A stretch of 64,000 bases of DNA from Mycolicibacterium sp. CBMA 226 (GCF_009729075.1 NZ_VTGY01000022.1:186001-250000); one strand, 5' to 3'. Positions 1 through 9,100 are shown, numbered from the stretch's first letter. The notes: generated from the letters alone by a model not told the origin. A program made the numbers and translations.

Positions 1-70
1 CGGGCGGAAACGTGAACATCGCGTCGCCCAGACGCACCACCAACGGTGGCGCGACCATTCCCGAACCCAT
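1..70 (-). CDS. N-terminal fragment of a gene leaving the left edge, possibly an FHA-domain protein
   Basis: On the minus strand an ATG at 70-68 is preceded by a GAGGGGGG ribosome site five bases upstream. The visible peptide begins MGSGMVAPPLVVRLGDAMF and stays open to the edge. A hydrophobic strand followed by a short RLGD turn and TFPP resembles the first strands of an FHA phosphopeptide-binding domain, as at the N-terminus of some mycobacterial proteins. Only 23 residues are visible, so the family is a guess. The start is divergent from the DUF2510 gene at 297. Confidence 0.35.
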   Translation of the reverse strand, partial: MGSGMVAPPLVVRLGDAMFTFPP

Positions 71-296
71 GACATCCCCCCTCGTTGGTCAGTCCAGGGC
101 TAACCGTAGCCCACAGGATTTGCCCTGGCTGTCACCAATTGCTGCGGTTCGGCGGCATCTCGTCGACGTCGTCCGACTCCTGCGAAACGCGGCGGGCAGC
201 CGTCTGGGTTGACCCATCGCAGGCGCGACAAATTCGTGTCGTGGTCAGTCCTTCACCTGGTGCAGACTTGACGGACGGGCACTTCAACTGGGGGAT

Positions 297-827
297 GTGG
301 TGATTGTGGGAGCGCCGTGGGGGACCGGCGCGGGCTGGTTTCCCGATCCGGGCGACAGCGGCGGCCTGCGGTGGTGGAACGGGACGAGCTGGACGTCTGA
401 CATGTATCAGCCGCCAGAGAGCGCCAGCCCACGCCAACCATCTGCGTCGGTGCCGGCCAATTCCCCAGGTCTCGTCGCACGCCACCCGGTGTGGGCAGTG
501 ACAGCACTGCTGGCGTTCTGCGCCATCGGGATCGCGGTGACGGCGATCAACCTGCCCAAAGCATGGGATCACGCGGTTGGGCCGTCCCGGCAGGCGGGCC
601 GCGAGTATGCCCTCCGGTGGATCAAGGCGCAGGAGGCGGCCGGCCGGGCAGACGAACTGTCGAAGTCCGACGTCGAATGGCGTTGCAGCGCCGAGGCATT
701 CCGAGTCGGGTCGAAAGGAACCGACCTGTCCAACGGGACACATCTGGCGCCAGGCAGGCTCATGCGCGGCGAGTTCATAAATGCCTGCACTGACGAGGCA
801 ATGAAGCACATTGGCCGAACGGTGTGA
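297..827 (+). CDS. DUF2510 domain membrane protein
   Basis: The 176-residue product starts at GTG 297. Residues 7-25 (GAGWFPDPGDSGGLRWWNG) match the DUF2510 signature, a short Trp-rich module found at the N-terminus of many actinobacterial membrane proteins. A proline-rich linker follows, then one transmembrane segment at about residues 65-86, then a short soluble domain with two cysteines. The layout suggests an N-in, C-out envelope protein. Its function is unknown. The next gene starts 43 bp downstream on the same strand, so the two may be co-transcribed. Confidence 0.75.
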   Translation: MVIVGAPWGTGAGWFPDPGDSGGLRWWNGTSWTSDMYQPPESASPRQPSASVPANSPGLVARHPVWAVTALLAFCAIGIAVTAINLPKAWDHAVGPSRQAGREYALRWIKAQEAAGRADELSKSDVEWRCSAEAFRVGSKGTDLSNGTHLAPGRLMRGEFINACTDEAMKHIGRTV

Positions 828-870
828 GCTACAACCACCAGCAGGGCCGCTAACAAGGAGGATATTTTCC

Positions 871-1836
871 ATGGTGGACTACCCACCGCGTAATCCCGGT
901 CCCCGGCAATTCTCAGCTCCAACGCCGGCCGACGATCCGACAATCCAGCTCCCTCGCTACCGCAATGCCCAGACCAGGTCGGCCGATTTTGCCGGCGATG
1001 ACGGCCCGACGGCGCCACACTCGACCTATCCGCCGCGCGTGATGCTCACGCCCGCCCATCCTGTGGCACCACCACCGCCACCGGCGCCGGCGTACGCGGC
1101 CCCGCCTGCGGCTCCGCGTAAACGGTCGCGACGCAAGGTCTTCATTGGCTTGGGTGGAACCGTCCTCCTCGTCGTGGCCGGTCTGATCGGCGCGGAAGTG
1201 TTGGTGCGGAATCACGCGGAGTCGGTCGTTGCCGACACCGTCAAGTGCGCGACGGGTGACACCTCAACAGTCTCGTTCGCCACGATGCCCCCGATCCTGT
1301 GGCAAGCCGCCCGCGGCACGTACGCCTCCATCCGGATTCAGACCTCGGGCAACAGGATTCGTGGCATGCGGGGCATGCCCGTCGTCATCGACTTACATGA
1401 TGTACGTCCGGCAGCGAAGGGATCCGCGGGTTCTGTCGGATCAGCGGAAGCCTCCCTCACGTGGAGCCTCGATGGCATCAAGGAGACGCTGCAGGCTGCG
1501 GTACCCGTCGCCGGCAAGCTCCTCACCGACGTCACGGCCAGCCCAAGTGACGGCACAATCAGACTGGGCAACTTTCTGGTCAGTGTGACCGTGAAGCCGA
1601 AGACGCTCGCCAACGGGACCATCGCGTTGCACGTCGTGCGCACTACAGGGCCGGGCCTGGCAGCGGTCGAGACGCTGCAGCCGGCGTTGGACGCCTACAT
1701 GGCGAAGCAGACGCTGCCCCTGGGCCTTCATGCCGATCAGCTATCTGTGACCGATCGAGGAGTGAATGCGCACTTGACGAGCGCGAACGTCAGCCTGCCC
1801 GCAGACGCCGGAAAAGACTGCTATCCAACGAATTAG
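871..1836 (+). CDS. LmeA-like (DUF2993) phospholipid-binding envelope protein
   Basis: The ATG at 871 is chosen because AAGGAGG lies eleven bases upstream; the frame is open further upstream but without such a site. The 321-residue product has a proline-rich cytoplasmic N-terminus, one transmembrane segment at about residues 88-110, and an extracytoplasmic domain. That domain shows the DUF2993 pattern: a conserved C-A-T-G-D stretch after the membrane segment, a GxIGS-like turn, and the PLGLHADQLSVTD element near the end. In mycobacteria the family includes LmeA, which binds phospholipid and supports maturation of mannosylated lipids. The membrane anchor here differs from a classical cleaved signal. 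Confidence 0.8.
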   Translation: MVDYPPRNPGPRQFSAPTPADDPTIQLPRYRNAQTRSADFAGDDGPTAPHSTYPPRVMLTPAHPVAPPPPPAPAYAAPPAAPRKRSRRKVFIGLGGTVLLVVAGLIGAEVLVRNHAESVVADTVKCATGDTSTVSFATMPPILWQAARGTYASIRIQTSGNRIRGMRGMPVVIDLHDVRPAAKGSAGSVGSAEASLTWSLDGIKETLQAAVPVAGKLLTDVTASPSDGTIRLGNFLVSVTVKPKTLANGTIALHVVRTTGPGLAAVETLQPALDAYMAKQTLPLGLHADQLSVTDRGVNAHLTSANVSLPADAGKDCYPTN

Positions 1837-1960
1837 TTGGCGGATCGCTGCGAGCCACCACGATTTCGCACCACTCAACCCCACTGCCCAATCGGGATAA
1901 CAGGGCTCGCCTTCGGGCTGTTGCGCGTGCATGCCCTCAGCCAACGTATCGCTCTGCGCG

Positions 1961-3004
1961 TCAGCACTTTTCAAACGTGGCGGACAGCTCGATCTCCAGA
2001 GGGGAACGGTGGTGCTTATCGTCGTGCCGGTAGCAGCCTCCGACGATGAACTCTGCGCCTCCGTCGCCTGCCCAGATGGTCACGGCGACGGGCCTGCCGA
2101 GTCGTTGCAGCAGCGTGGGTACACCGAAGGCGATGTGTCGCGCCTGCGGTTGACTGCCGGCGTCCGTGGCGATCGCGAACTTGACGACGGTCTCGGCTTG
2201 CTGTCCTGGATCAGCCGGCGCGTTGGCCTCTGCGGTCGCTTCGTAGTAGGACCCGATGAGTGCGCTGACCTCTCGCCAAGTCCGAAGATCGTCATCGCTG
2301 GGAGGTCGTGGGCTCGCGAAGTAGGTGTGCGGTCGAGACGTCGGGTCGCCCTGGACCGAGATGCCCCAGCGGGCGTCGGACAGCATGGGTTCGCCGGCCT
2401 GGAGGGCGAGCGCTTCGGCCTGGGTGGCGGTCGGCTTCAGTGTGATCGTGACCTGGCGGCTGTCGGCGGGCCCGTTCCAGGTCGGCGCGGTCAGGCTCGC
2501 GTCGGCCACGATCGGTGAGCGCACCATGCGCAGCCAGGCTGCGGCGGCATCGGCGATGTTGTCGCCGGTGGGGCTGTTGGTCGTGTTGAAGGGACCGCGG
2601 GAGAACCATGCTGATTGGTAGTCCCGCGCGTCGAGGGTCTTCGGTGGTGGCGGTGGCATGATCGGCATGCGTAGGGACAGTTCCGCGGAGCGTTCGGACA
2701 ACCCGGTCAGGTCGGTGCGGCCGGCGAAGTACTTTCCGATGTCTCGGATTTGCGACTCTGTGATGTCTTGTTGCAGCGTCACATTCAAGTCGAAGTGCTC
2801 CCCTGAGGTGAAGGTGTTGCCGTACGTCATGTCGGTATCGGCCACCCCGGGCATTGCGCGGATGTGACGGTCGAGGTCTTCTGCATCGCCGCGGCGATCG
2901 AAGATGCAGCCCGCGGCAACGTATCCGATCGCCAGGACCATCGCGGTCGCGATCGCCAGGCGGATCGGTGTCAGGCGACGGCGGTCGCCGTTCGATACAG
3001 GCAT
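1961..3004 (-). CDS. putative lipoprotein of unknown function
   Basis: The preferred start, ATG at 3004, gives a compact lipoprotein signal: basic residues, a hydrophobic core and a lipobox YVAAGC with the modified cysteine at residue 33. An ATG at 3040 would add 12 residues. The mature part of about 315 residues has no motif I recognise; it is rich in short strands and contains a PPPPP stretch. It lies convergent to the LmeA-like gene and next to another minus-strand gene of unknown function. It probably sits on the outer face of the cytoplasmic membrane. Confidence 0.65.
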   Translation of the reverse strand: MPVSNGDRRRLTPIRLAIATAMVLAIGYVAAGCIFDRRGDAEDLDRHIRAMPGVADTDMTYGNTFTSGEHFDLNVTLQQDITESQIRDIGKYFAGRTDLTGLSERSAELSLRMPIMPPPPPKTLDARDYQSAWFSRGPFNTTNSPTGDNIADAAAAWLRMVRSPIVADASLTAPTWNGPADSRQVTITLKPTATQAEALALQAGEPMLSDARWGISVQGDPTSRPHTYFASPRPPSDDDLRTWREVSALIGSYYEATAEANAPADPGQQAETVVKFAIATDAGSQPQARHIAFGVPTLLQRLGRPVAVTIWAGDGGAEFIVGGCYRHDDKHHRSPLEIELSATFEKC

Positions 3005-3119
3005 GCCTCGAGTATCAGTGCGCGTCGCCGTGGTCGACATGGGTAGAACTACGCGAGGACGCTCAGAACGACGACGAGACATGACAACCACCACCATGTG
3101 TTGGCGTTGCTACCCGCGC

Positions 3120-3494
3120 TCAATGGCTCAGGGGCGGCACGGTCAGCTCTTGGGTCCAGACATAGTGCTTGTTGTTCCACAGCGCCGCCTCGTGGGGTGT
3201 GTCCACGGTGACCTGGCCTGGACCGAACGTGTCGTACGCTTCGAGCGCCACGCGCAGGCTCGCCACCATCGAGGGAAAGCCCTCAGCTGTCTCCCGTTGC
3301 AGGGCGTCAAACTGGGCCTTGACTGCGGCACCTTCGGGGCTCTGGCCTACCGCTGGCGGCAGTGCTGCATACGCCCGGGCGGCGTCGGCGAGGAAGCGTT
3401 GTTTGGCGACGATGATCCTGGCCATCGCGATCAGAACCTCAACGGGGTCCATGGTGAATACGGCTTCCGAATCCCGCCCCTGATCCTCGATCAT
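3120..3494 (-). CDS. hypothetical protein, 124 residues
   Basis: The ATG at 3494 is preceded by AAGGTG at a spacing of five, which supports this start over the internal ATG at 3452. The product looks largely helical, with a hydrophobic helix near residues 19-45 that is not long or clean enough to call a membrane span. No family is recognised. The start is divergent from the membrane protein gene at 3508, with only 13 bp between them, so the two promoters must overlap the opposite coding regions or be very compact. Confidence 0.6.
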   Translation of the reverse strand: MIEDQGRDSEAVFTMDPVEVLIAMARIIVAKQRFLADAARAYAALPPAVGQSPEGAAVKAQFDALQRETAEGFPSMVASLRVALEAYDTFGPGQVTVDTPHEAALWNNKHYVWTQELTVPPLSH

Positions 3495-3507
3495 GCACGC
3501 ACCTTAA

Positions 3508-4323
3508 ATGCTCGACGACAATGCAGAGGTGACCGCACCGCCTCAGCCGCACAGTCGCCACAACAAACTGCCCCAACCGCACGGGTGGCAGAACCGATAT
3601 CGCCTCTTCGGATCGATCCTGGTGATCGCGGCCGTTGGCGGCCTGTACTTCGCGGTGAAGGCCGTTCTAGCTGTGGCACACGGGCATTGGGCTGCGGCGA
3701 CCGTCTCCGCCCTATCGACGATAGTTTTCGGCATCCCGACGGTGTGGATCGTGCTGATGTTCGCCTGTCGCGGTCGTCTGCGGGCCAGCGTGGACGGCGT
3801 CGGCACGAGCCTCGCGCTGGCGGCCGGGATTCGATGGCTCACCGTGTGGTTCGGCGCCGTCCTGGTCGCGGTGGTCGGCTATCTGGCGTTCGGTTCGCAG
3901 ATGGGCGGAGAGTTTCCCGACGTCCGCGCCCGCAGCGCCGCGTTCTTCGCGGTGATGGTGGTCGGCGCTGTCCTGGGTTTGGGTGCCATGGTGCGGGCCG
4001 GTCGACGACGCCCCCGGCCCGGGTTGCGGCTCTCGCCTGCGGGGGTTGAATTTCACGACGCGGTCACAGCGTTCAGATTGCCGTGGGCGGATATCGTGAA
4101 CATCACCGGCACTGGCGTGGAAGGAAAGAACCTGCGCCCCATCATCTTTTGGCCGCGCGGCGGTGAGCCCGCTGTCGTCGCCAACGCGAGCTTGTATGCC
4201 CCGAACGGGGCTGCATTGTTCTGGATGATCCGCTACTACTGGCTGATGCCCGCCGCACGGGGTGAACTGGGCAACGGTGTGGCGGTCCAGCGACTTCGCG
4301 CCAACCACTTTCCGGTTGGCTGA
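3508..4323 (+). CDS. multi-pass membrane protein with a C-terminal PH-like domain
   Basis: The 271-residue product has four predicted membrane segments, at about residues 35-55, 67-90, 110-131 and 150-170. They are followed by a soluble domain beginning RPGLRLSPAGVEFHD. That beta-rich start, with LPWADIVNI a few residues later, is typical of bacterial PH-like modules attached to membrane helices. A GTG at 3529 is an alternative start. The function is unknown; the layout fits an envelope-maintenance or sensor protein. Confidence 0.6.
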   Translation: MLDDNAEVTAPPQPHSRHNKLPQPHGWQNRYRLFGSILVIAAVGGLYFAVKAVLAVAHGHWAAATVSALSTIVFGIPTVWIVLMFACRGRLRASVDGVGTSLALAAGIRWLTVWFGAVLVAVVGYLAFGSQMGGEFPDVRARSAAFFAVMVVGAVLGLGAMVRAGRRRPRPGLRLSPAGVEFHDAVTAFRLPWADIVNITGTGVEGKNLRPIIFWPRGGEPAVVANASLYAPNGAALFWMIRYYWLMPAARGELGNGVAVQRLRANHFPVG

Positions 4324-4409
4324 GTGGTACAGCCGACGCGGCACCTGAATACGACTTTTGATAATGCAGCGCGATAGTCTCGAATCGACCGACTCAAGAA
4401 AGTGAGCTT

Positions 4410-4901
4410 ATGCCCGCATTTGTCACAACCGACTACGAGGACGACCTCGACGGCACCGCCATCGACGCGAAGGACGTTGACACCGTGGAGTTTTCGTATC
4501 GGGGAAGTCCTTTCACCTTGGTGCTGACCAAACAGCATGGTTCCCAGTTCGACAAAGACATTGCGCCGTGGATCAAGGCCGCCAAGAAAGCACAGGCTCA
4601 GTTGGCGCGCGCGGCAAAGGCCAAGCCTGCGGCTCGCACTCGAAAGTCCACGGAGACAGACAAAGCCGCCGCGCCGGCTAAGGCCACGGCAGGACGCAAG
4701 GTAGCGCCGGCCCGCAAGGCCGCGCCCGCCCGGAAGGCAGCATCGCCGCGGAAGGCCGCGGCGGGTAAGGCCACCGTGAACACCGATGAGCGCAGCCGCG
4801 CCAAGGCCATTCGCGCGTGGGCTCTCGCCAACGGCCACAAGGTGTCCGAGCGAGGCCGCATATCTGCATCGGTGGTGGCGGCTTTCGGCGCCGCGCAGTG
4901 A
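4410..4901 (+). CDS. Lsr2-family nucleoid-associated protein with an extended basic linker
   Basis: The 163-residue product has the Lsr2 layout. An N-terminal dimerisation domain of about 60 residues is followed by a C-terminal DNA-binding domain with the AT-hook-like RGR at residues 148-150, in the context AWALANGHKVSERGRI. Lsr2 binds AT-rich, often foreign, DNA in the minor groove and silences it. Chromosomal Lsr2 is about 112 residues. Here the linker is expanded to about 60 residues of Lys, Ala and Pro with repeated ARKAAP units, like the tail of mycobacterial HupB. AGAAAGTGAG precedes the ATG. It may be a plasmid-borne stealth protein that keeps plasmid genes quiet. Confidence 0.88.
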   Translation: MPAFVTTDYEDDLDGTAIDAKDVDTVEFSYRGSPFTLVLTKQHGSQFDKDIAPWIKAAKKAQAQLARAAKAKPAARTRKSTETDKAAAPAKATAGRKVAPARKAAPARKAASPRKAAAGKATVNTDERSRAKAIRAWALANGHKVSERGRISASVVAAFGAAQ

Positions 4902-5117
4902 GGCAAGCGACCGCCCGTCTACGTTCTCGCTCTGTGTGAGACTGCGCCCTATGCGGGGTCGCGCGTTGGTTCCCATCGGCCATATTTGGCGAGCAGAAGC
5001 CTCATCGGCTCATCTCCGGAGAGCCGGTAAAGGCGCTCAGCAGATTTCGTGCTTGGGGAACGCGCATAACGCACAGCCGCCGACTTACGGTTAGCTGTCA
5101 CATGCGAAGCTGATCCA

Positions 5118-5579
5118 ATGCGGATTCGGCCGTCAAGTCGGCCGGTGACCGGCGCGTTGGCACTGTTATTCGCCGCGCTGATGATCATGGTGGGGTGGGT
5201 TGTCTGTGCGGGTGCCCGCGATTGGGCTTGGACGGCCCTCGGTGCAACCGTCTTAGTGGTTGTCGCGTCTGGCTACCTGGCGATACGGGGGTCTCGGCCA
5301 CATCGGGCTCTATGCTCGGCCGCGACGGGATTCCTGGCGGCCTCTATGCACGTGGTGGTATTAGCGCAAGTCGGTTCGCGCGGTACAGGATTCGGCTCAG
5401 CTGCAGGAGGCGGCTCGCCACTGCCGCGGCGGTACGCCGACTACCCGCTGACAACGCCTGCCTGGATCATGGTGGCACAGAACCCGTATGCAGTGCTCAT
5501 CGTTGGCGTCTTCGCATGTGCGATCACGCCGTTGGTTACCGACCTGATCGCGTCCCGGCGGGGGCGCGAGTCGACGTGA
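5118..5579 (+). CDS. small multi-pass membrane protein, unknown
   Basis: The 153-residue product starts at ATG 5118. Hydrophobic segments lie at about residues 10-31, 38-57, 69-87 and 118-142, so three or four membrane spans are likely. A Gly/Ser-rich loop precedes the last span. No family is recognised. The 216 bp between the Lsr2-like gene and this one show no convincing gene. Confidence 0.55.
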   Translation: MRIRPSSRPVTGALALLFAALMIMVGWVVCAGARDWAWTALGATVLVVVASGYLAIRGSRPHRALCSAATGFLAASMHVVVLAQVGSRGTGFGSAAGGGSPLPRRYADYPLTTPAWIMVAQNPYAVLIVGVFACAITPLVTDLIASRRGREST

Positions 5580-5776
5580 GCAGGCGGCAGGTCCAGCGCG
5601 CAGTCAGCATGGCAGTCACCGCCGCGCCGCCGGCTTCCACTGCGAGCGAAGACCGGCTTCTCTCGCCGCTCGGCGCGCTATTAGTGCAGAGGTGCCTCCC
5701 GCTCGGGCTCTAAACTCTCTTATTAACGTGATGCAGCGAATATTCTGCAGGTTCTACATGGGGGAGCGGGGGAAGC

Positions 5777-7126
5777 ATGACGAACATGCCTGGGTCCGGT
5801 AACGGCGGCTACGGGGGCGGGTGGACACCACCGGTGCCCGGCCAGCAGCCCGGAGCTGACGGGCCGCGCAACGCCTATGGCCAGCCGATAGCGCAGCCGC
5901 CGCAGGCCCCGGCCGGCAACTATCCGCCGCGCCAGCCCGGCACGAACGCCTACGGGCATCCGATGGCCCCGCAGCAGCCACAGGTGCCACCCTCGGTTCC
6001 GCCGCAGCCGGGCACAAACGGCTACGGCCAGCCGCTGGCCGCCCAGCAGCCCGCGGCGATGCCGCCGACCGGCTACGGGCCGCCGCCCGGGCCGAACGGG
6101 TACGGACAACCGCCCGCGCCGGCCAAGCGCCGCAGCCCGCTGCTCATTGTCTTCGCGATCGTGGTTGTCGTGGCGATTGCGGGCGCCGCGGGCTGGACGT
6201 TCCTGAACACCGGTGGGAGCTCCGGCCCCGGCAGCGCCGCCACGGCCGGCGACGCCGTCAAGGGCTATCTCGAGGCCCTGTCACGGGGAGACGCGAACGC
6301 CGCGCTGGCGTACAGCGACGACCAGCCGGCCTCGAAAGACTTCCTGACCGACGAGATACTCAAGCAACAGATCAACAAGTGGCCGATCACCAGCATCCGC
6401 ATCCTCAACGACAGCTCGACCTCGGGTGGCAACTCCGCGATCTCATTCGGTCAGGTTCACGTGGCAGTCAACTTCGGCGACAAGAGCTCCGACACGAATC
6501 TCTCTGTGAAAAAGCAGAATTCGGGGAATTGGAAACTCGAACGTGCTGCGGTGAAAGTGGAAGCCAACAGCTCCGGAATCGGCAACCAGGCGGCAGCGAA
6601 CACGCTGACGTTGTTCGGAAAGCCGTTGAACGGCAACCCCGCCTACGTGTTCCCAGGATTCTTGGACATCGCGTCGAACAACCAGAACATCACCGTCACC
6701 ACGAAAAACCCTGTCCTGCTCGACCAGCTCGCGACCGCCGGATCGAGCGCCTCGCTGCAACCCACCTATACCGTCACCGACGCGGCCAAGACAGCGATCC
6801 TGGCTCAAGTCAAAACAATCACCGATGCGTGCACGAACTCCCACGCGGCGGCTCCGCCACGGCCATGTGACACCGTCGCATTCGGAGTCGTGGACGGGAC
6901 CGTCAACTGGGGGCCAGCTGACTTGAGCCGCATCAAGATCGACAACATCGACAACTACTCGTCAGCGGGACTCACCGTCCGAGTCTCCGGGCAAGCATTC
7001 TTCAACAACGTCACCGGAACCGACCAGTGGCACGCTGGGGCTACCAAAACCCTTGACCAGCAGTCGATGTACATCAACGCCACCGTCGACATGACCAAGA
7101 CACCGCTGACCCTGTCCCAGAAGTAA
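5777..7126 (+). CDS. proline/glycine-rich membrane-anchored protein with a DUF4878-like domain
   Basis: The 449-residue product has a 115-residue N-terminus of tandem PGTNAYGxP/NGYGQP units, one transmembrane segment at about residues 120-143, and a large extracellular part. Just outside the membrane, GDAVKGYLEALSRGDANAALAY is the pattern of DUF4878/lumazine-binding-like domains that open many mycobacterial envelope proteins. Two cysteines near residues 350 and 366 may form a disulfide. The gene ends at a strong intrinsic terminator. It belongs to the same Pro-rich, single-span class as the proteins at 871 and 7827. Confidence 0.7.
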   Translation: MTNMPGSGNGGYGGGWTPPVPGQQPGADGPRNAYGQPIAQPPQAPAGNYPPRQPGTNAYGHPMAPQQPQVPPSVPPQPGTNGYGQPLAAQQPAAMPPTGYGPPPGPNGYGQPPAPAKRRSPLLIVFAIVVVVAIAGAAGWTFLNTGGSSGPGSAATAGDAVKGYLEALSRGDANAALAYSDDQPASKDFLTDEILKQQINKWPITSIRILNDSSTSGGNSAISFGQVHVAVNFGDKSSDTNLSVKKQNSGNWKLERAAVKVEANSSGIGNQAAANTLTLFGKPLNGNPAYVFPGFLDIASNNQNITVTTKNPVLLDQLATAGSSASLQPTYTVTDAAKTAILAQVKTITDACTNSHAAAPPRPCDTVAFGVVDGTVNWGPADLSRIKIDNIDNYSSAGLTVRVSGQAFFNNVTGTDQWHAGATKTLDQQSMYINATVDMTKTPLTLSQK

Positions 7127-7132
7127 TCGGAC

Positions 7133-7169
7133 CCGTGGCGCGCGAATGGGTCTCGCGCGCCACGGTTTT
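7133..7169 (+). terminator. intrinsic terminator after the proline-rich membrane protein gene
   Basis: A perfect 13-bp stem (7133-7145 with 7153-7165) with a 7-nt loop is followed by TTTT. It begins six bases after the stop codon of the upstream gene. This is the strongest hairpin terminator I see in the window. Confidence 0.85.
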
Positions 7170-7230
7170 AACTCAAACAGCGCGCTCGGTGTGCGCAAGT
7201 CACCGAAAACCATGAATTAGGGGGAGCACC

Positions 7231-7668
7231 GTGGGTGTGATCAATGAGTACTTCGTCGCCGCCTCGGACGCCGAGGCTGCGCAAGCGCTGGAGAATGGGC
7301 CGCCGGACGGCGTTATCGGTCCTGATCCGCATACAGAACTGGTCGCGCTTGAGGCCATTCTGCTGGGGTTGGACCCTGACTCGGCCGAGGCGGCTGATCT
7401 GGTGTCGCGGGCTGACCATGCCGTCGACGTCGCAGCCGACAGCACCTATGACCGGATGGTGCTCAAAATTGGCTCGGCCACAACGCAACTCATCGGCACC
7501 ACGACGTTCGACGAACTGCGCGCCCACGTTCCGCGGTGGGCCCAGACCGAGGACATGGCGGCCTACGCCGTGCCTGATCTGCACGATGTGATTGCCGTGC
7601 TACATCCGTTGTTCACCGCAGCCGCAGCGCGGGGCGCCTGCGACGTGTACGTGTGGATGAGTTTGTAA
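7231..7668 (+). CDS. hypothetical acidic protein, intact copy of a partly duplicated gene
   Basis: The GTG at 7231 follows AGGGGGAGC. The 145-residue acidic product has alternating helices, with a VPRWAQTEDMAAYAVPDLHD segment near residue 100 and ends in YVWMSL. I do not recognise the family. The last 70 codons and about 115 bp of downstream sequence recur at 8493-8818, where the reading frame is broken. This copy should therefore be read as the functional parent. Confidence 0.6.
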   Translation: MGVINEYFVAASDAEAAQALENGPPDGVIGPDPHTELVALEAILLGLDPDSAEAADLVSRADHAVDVAADSTYDRMVLKIGSATTQLIGTTTFDELRAHVPRWAQTEDMAAYAVPDLHDVIAVLHPLFTAAAARGACDVYVWMSL

Positions 7669-7782
7669 CCAAGGCCTGTCCCGGGGCTGGGCGTCGAGCG
7701 AGACTCTTGCGACGACCGTATTGCCGCTGCTGCATTGATCAATCGCGGCTTCAGCGCTAGTCAATGGCCGACAGCACTTCCC
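7458..7782. repeat. direct repeat, left copy (about 325 bp)
   Basis: The block from GGTGCTCAAAATTGGCTCGG to ACTTCCCA matches 8493-8818 in the same orientation with scattered substitutions and small indels. It covers the 3' half of the gene at 7231 and part of its downstream region. The two copies bracket the membrane protein gene at 7827. Confidence 0.9.
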
Positions 7783-7826
7783 AATTGCTGCCGAACAACT
7801 GCCGGCCTCCATGTGAGAATCGGGGG

Positions 7827-8465
7827 ATGGGGAGTGCAGGGGGGCGTAGCCCGGTCGGCAGAGTGCTGGGGCTGGTGTTCGGGTTGGCCATGTTGGCGCT
7901 ACTGGCGTCGTTGATGTTCGGTTCGGTGAACGATCCGAGCGTATCGATCCGGTCCGGTGAGGCCGTGACTCCAGCCGACGGCCGATCCGTCGTCTACCTC
8001 GAAAAGGAATCGTCGTCGAACATCCGTTGCACCGCAACGACGTCCGACGGCCAGACTCAGTCGCTGGCGCCGTTCACCGGCTCGAACCCTGAGAGGAGAT
8101 TCGGCCCGCGCACACGCATCTGGCGATCCGGCGGAAAGGAATACCGGGCTGTCGGCGAGTTGCCGCTCGACCGCGGTCCGGTGACTGTGCGGTGCCCAGG
8201 AGCGAACCGGATATGGGTGAGCGCACCGAAAGGCTGGTCCTGGGAGTACATCGTCCTGGTTCCGGCGTTGGTGGTCTGCGTCGTCATCGTGGTGGTTGTG
8301 CTGTGGCGCCGCCACGGCAGGCCGAACGGCGGCGGGCCGGGGCCGACATACCCCATGCCGCCGCAGCAGGGGTACCCCGGCTATCCGCCGCCGGGCTATC
8401 CCGGCTACCCACCGCCCGGATATCCCAACCAGGGCTACCCGCCGAATCCGAACTACCCGCGGTAG
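7827..8465 (+). CDS. two-span membrane protein with a PGYPPPGYP tail
   Basis: The ATG at 7827 follows a GAGAATCGGGGG stretch. The 212-residue product has a first membrane segment at about residues 10-32, an extracytoplasmic domain of about 100 residues with two cysteines, a second membrane segment at about 138-160, and a cytoplasmic tail of repeated PGYPPPGYP units. The Tyr/Pro tail resembles those of actinobacterial envelope proteins. The function is unknown. The gene lies between the two copies of a direct repeat, so recombination between the repeats would delete it. Confidence 0.65.
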   Translation: MGSAGGRSPVGRVLGLVFGLAMLALLASLMFGSVNDPSVSIRSGEAVTPADGRSVVYLEKESSSNIRCTATTSDGQTQSLAPFTGSNPERRFGPRTRIWRSGGKEYRAVGELPLDRGPVTVRCPGANRIWVSAPKGWSWEYIVLVPALVVCVVIVVVVLWRRHGRPNGGGPGPTYPMPPQQGYPGYPPPGYPGYPPPGYPNQGYPPNPNYPR

Positions 8466-8492
8466 GTCGCCGGCACTGCTCTGGGCTCGGTG

Positions 8493-8818
8493 GGTGCTCA
8501 AAATTGGCTCGGACACAACGCAACTCATTGGCAACCAAGACATTCGACGAGCTGCGCGCCCACGTTCCGCGTTGGGCCCAGGTCGAGGACATGGCGGCCT
8601 ACGCCGTGCCTGATCTGCACGATGTGATTGCCGTGCTACATCCGTTGTTCACCGCAGCCGCAGCACAGGACGACTGCGCCGTGTACGTGTGGATGAGTTT
8701 AACCGAGGCCTGTCCCGCGGCTGGGCGTCGAGCGAGACTCTTGCGAAGACCGTATTGCCGCTGCCGCATTCATCTATCGCTGTTTCAGCGCTAAGTCAGT
8801 GGCTGACCGCACTTCCCA
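8493..8818 (+). pseudogene. truncated, frameshifted copy of the 3' half of the gene at 7231 (right repeat copy)
   Basis: The block aligns to 7458-7782. Compared with the parent, an extra base in GGCAACCAAGACATTCG shifts the frame. Downstream the parental frame resumes with FDELRAHVPRWAQVEDM and YVWMSL, but the stop codon after MSL is lost. There is no start codon or ribosome site at its left end. It is a relic of a tandem duplication. Confidence 0.85.
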
Positions 8819-9100
8819 CGATTCCCTCAACCGATAGCGATCCGCGCTGGTGATCCGTCCACTTACGCCGTGGTGGCGGTCAATGTGGACACTGGTGTCC
8901 CGCCGGGCGTGCCATCGTCCAGGCGGACCGATGGGATGCTGTCGACGAGGATCTGTCCCGCGAGGTCTTGATATCAGTCTTGAGCTGGTTTCGCTTAGCG
9001 GTATCGAAACTGTCCGCGAGGGGGCGGAAGCTGTTGGCGCGGCCCCGGGGTGGGGTGGAGCGGGGGTGTGTGGGTCGTGATGGCGGCAGGCGACGCGGTT
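8819..9100. other. no intact gene; possible 3' relic on the minus strand
   Basis: No start-to-stop gene is convincing here. On the minus strand the open stretch 8973-8863 reads coding-like (LVDSIPSVRLDDGTPGG near its middle) but is preceded by a stop and has no start. It may be the surviving tail of a lost gene. Confidence 0.35.

Noticed and set aside
132..1018. Minus-strand frames of 246 and 149 codons opposite the DUF2510 gene
   Set aside because: The plus-strand DUF2510 signature and the strong ribosome site at 871 explain the region; the minus frames are Arg/Pro/His-rich.
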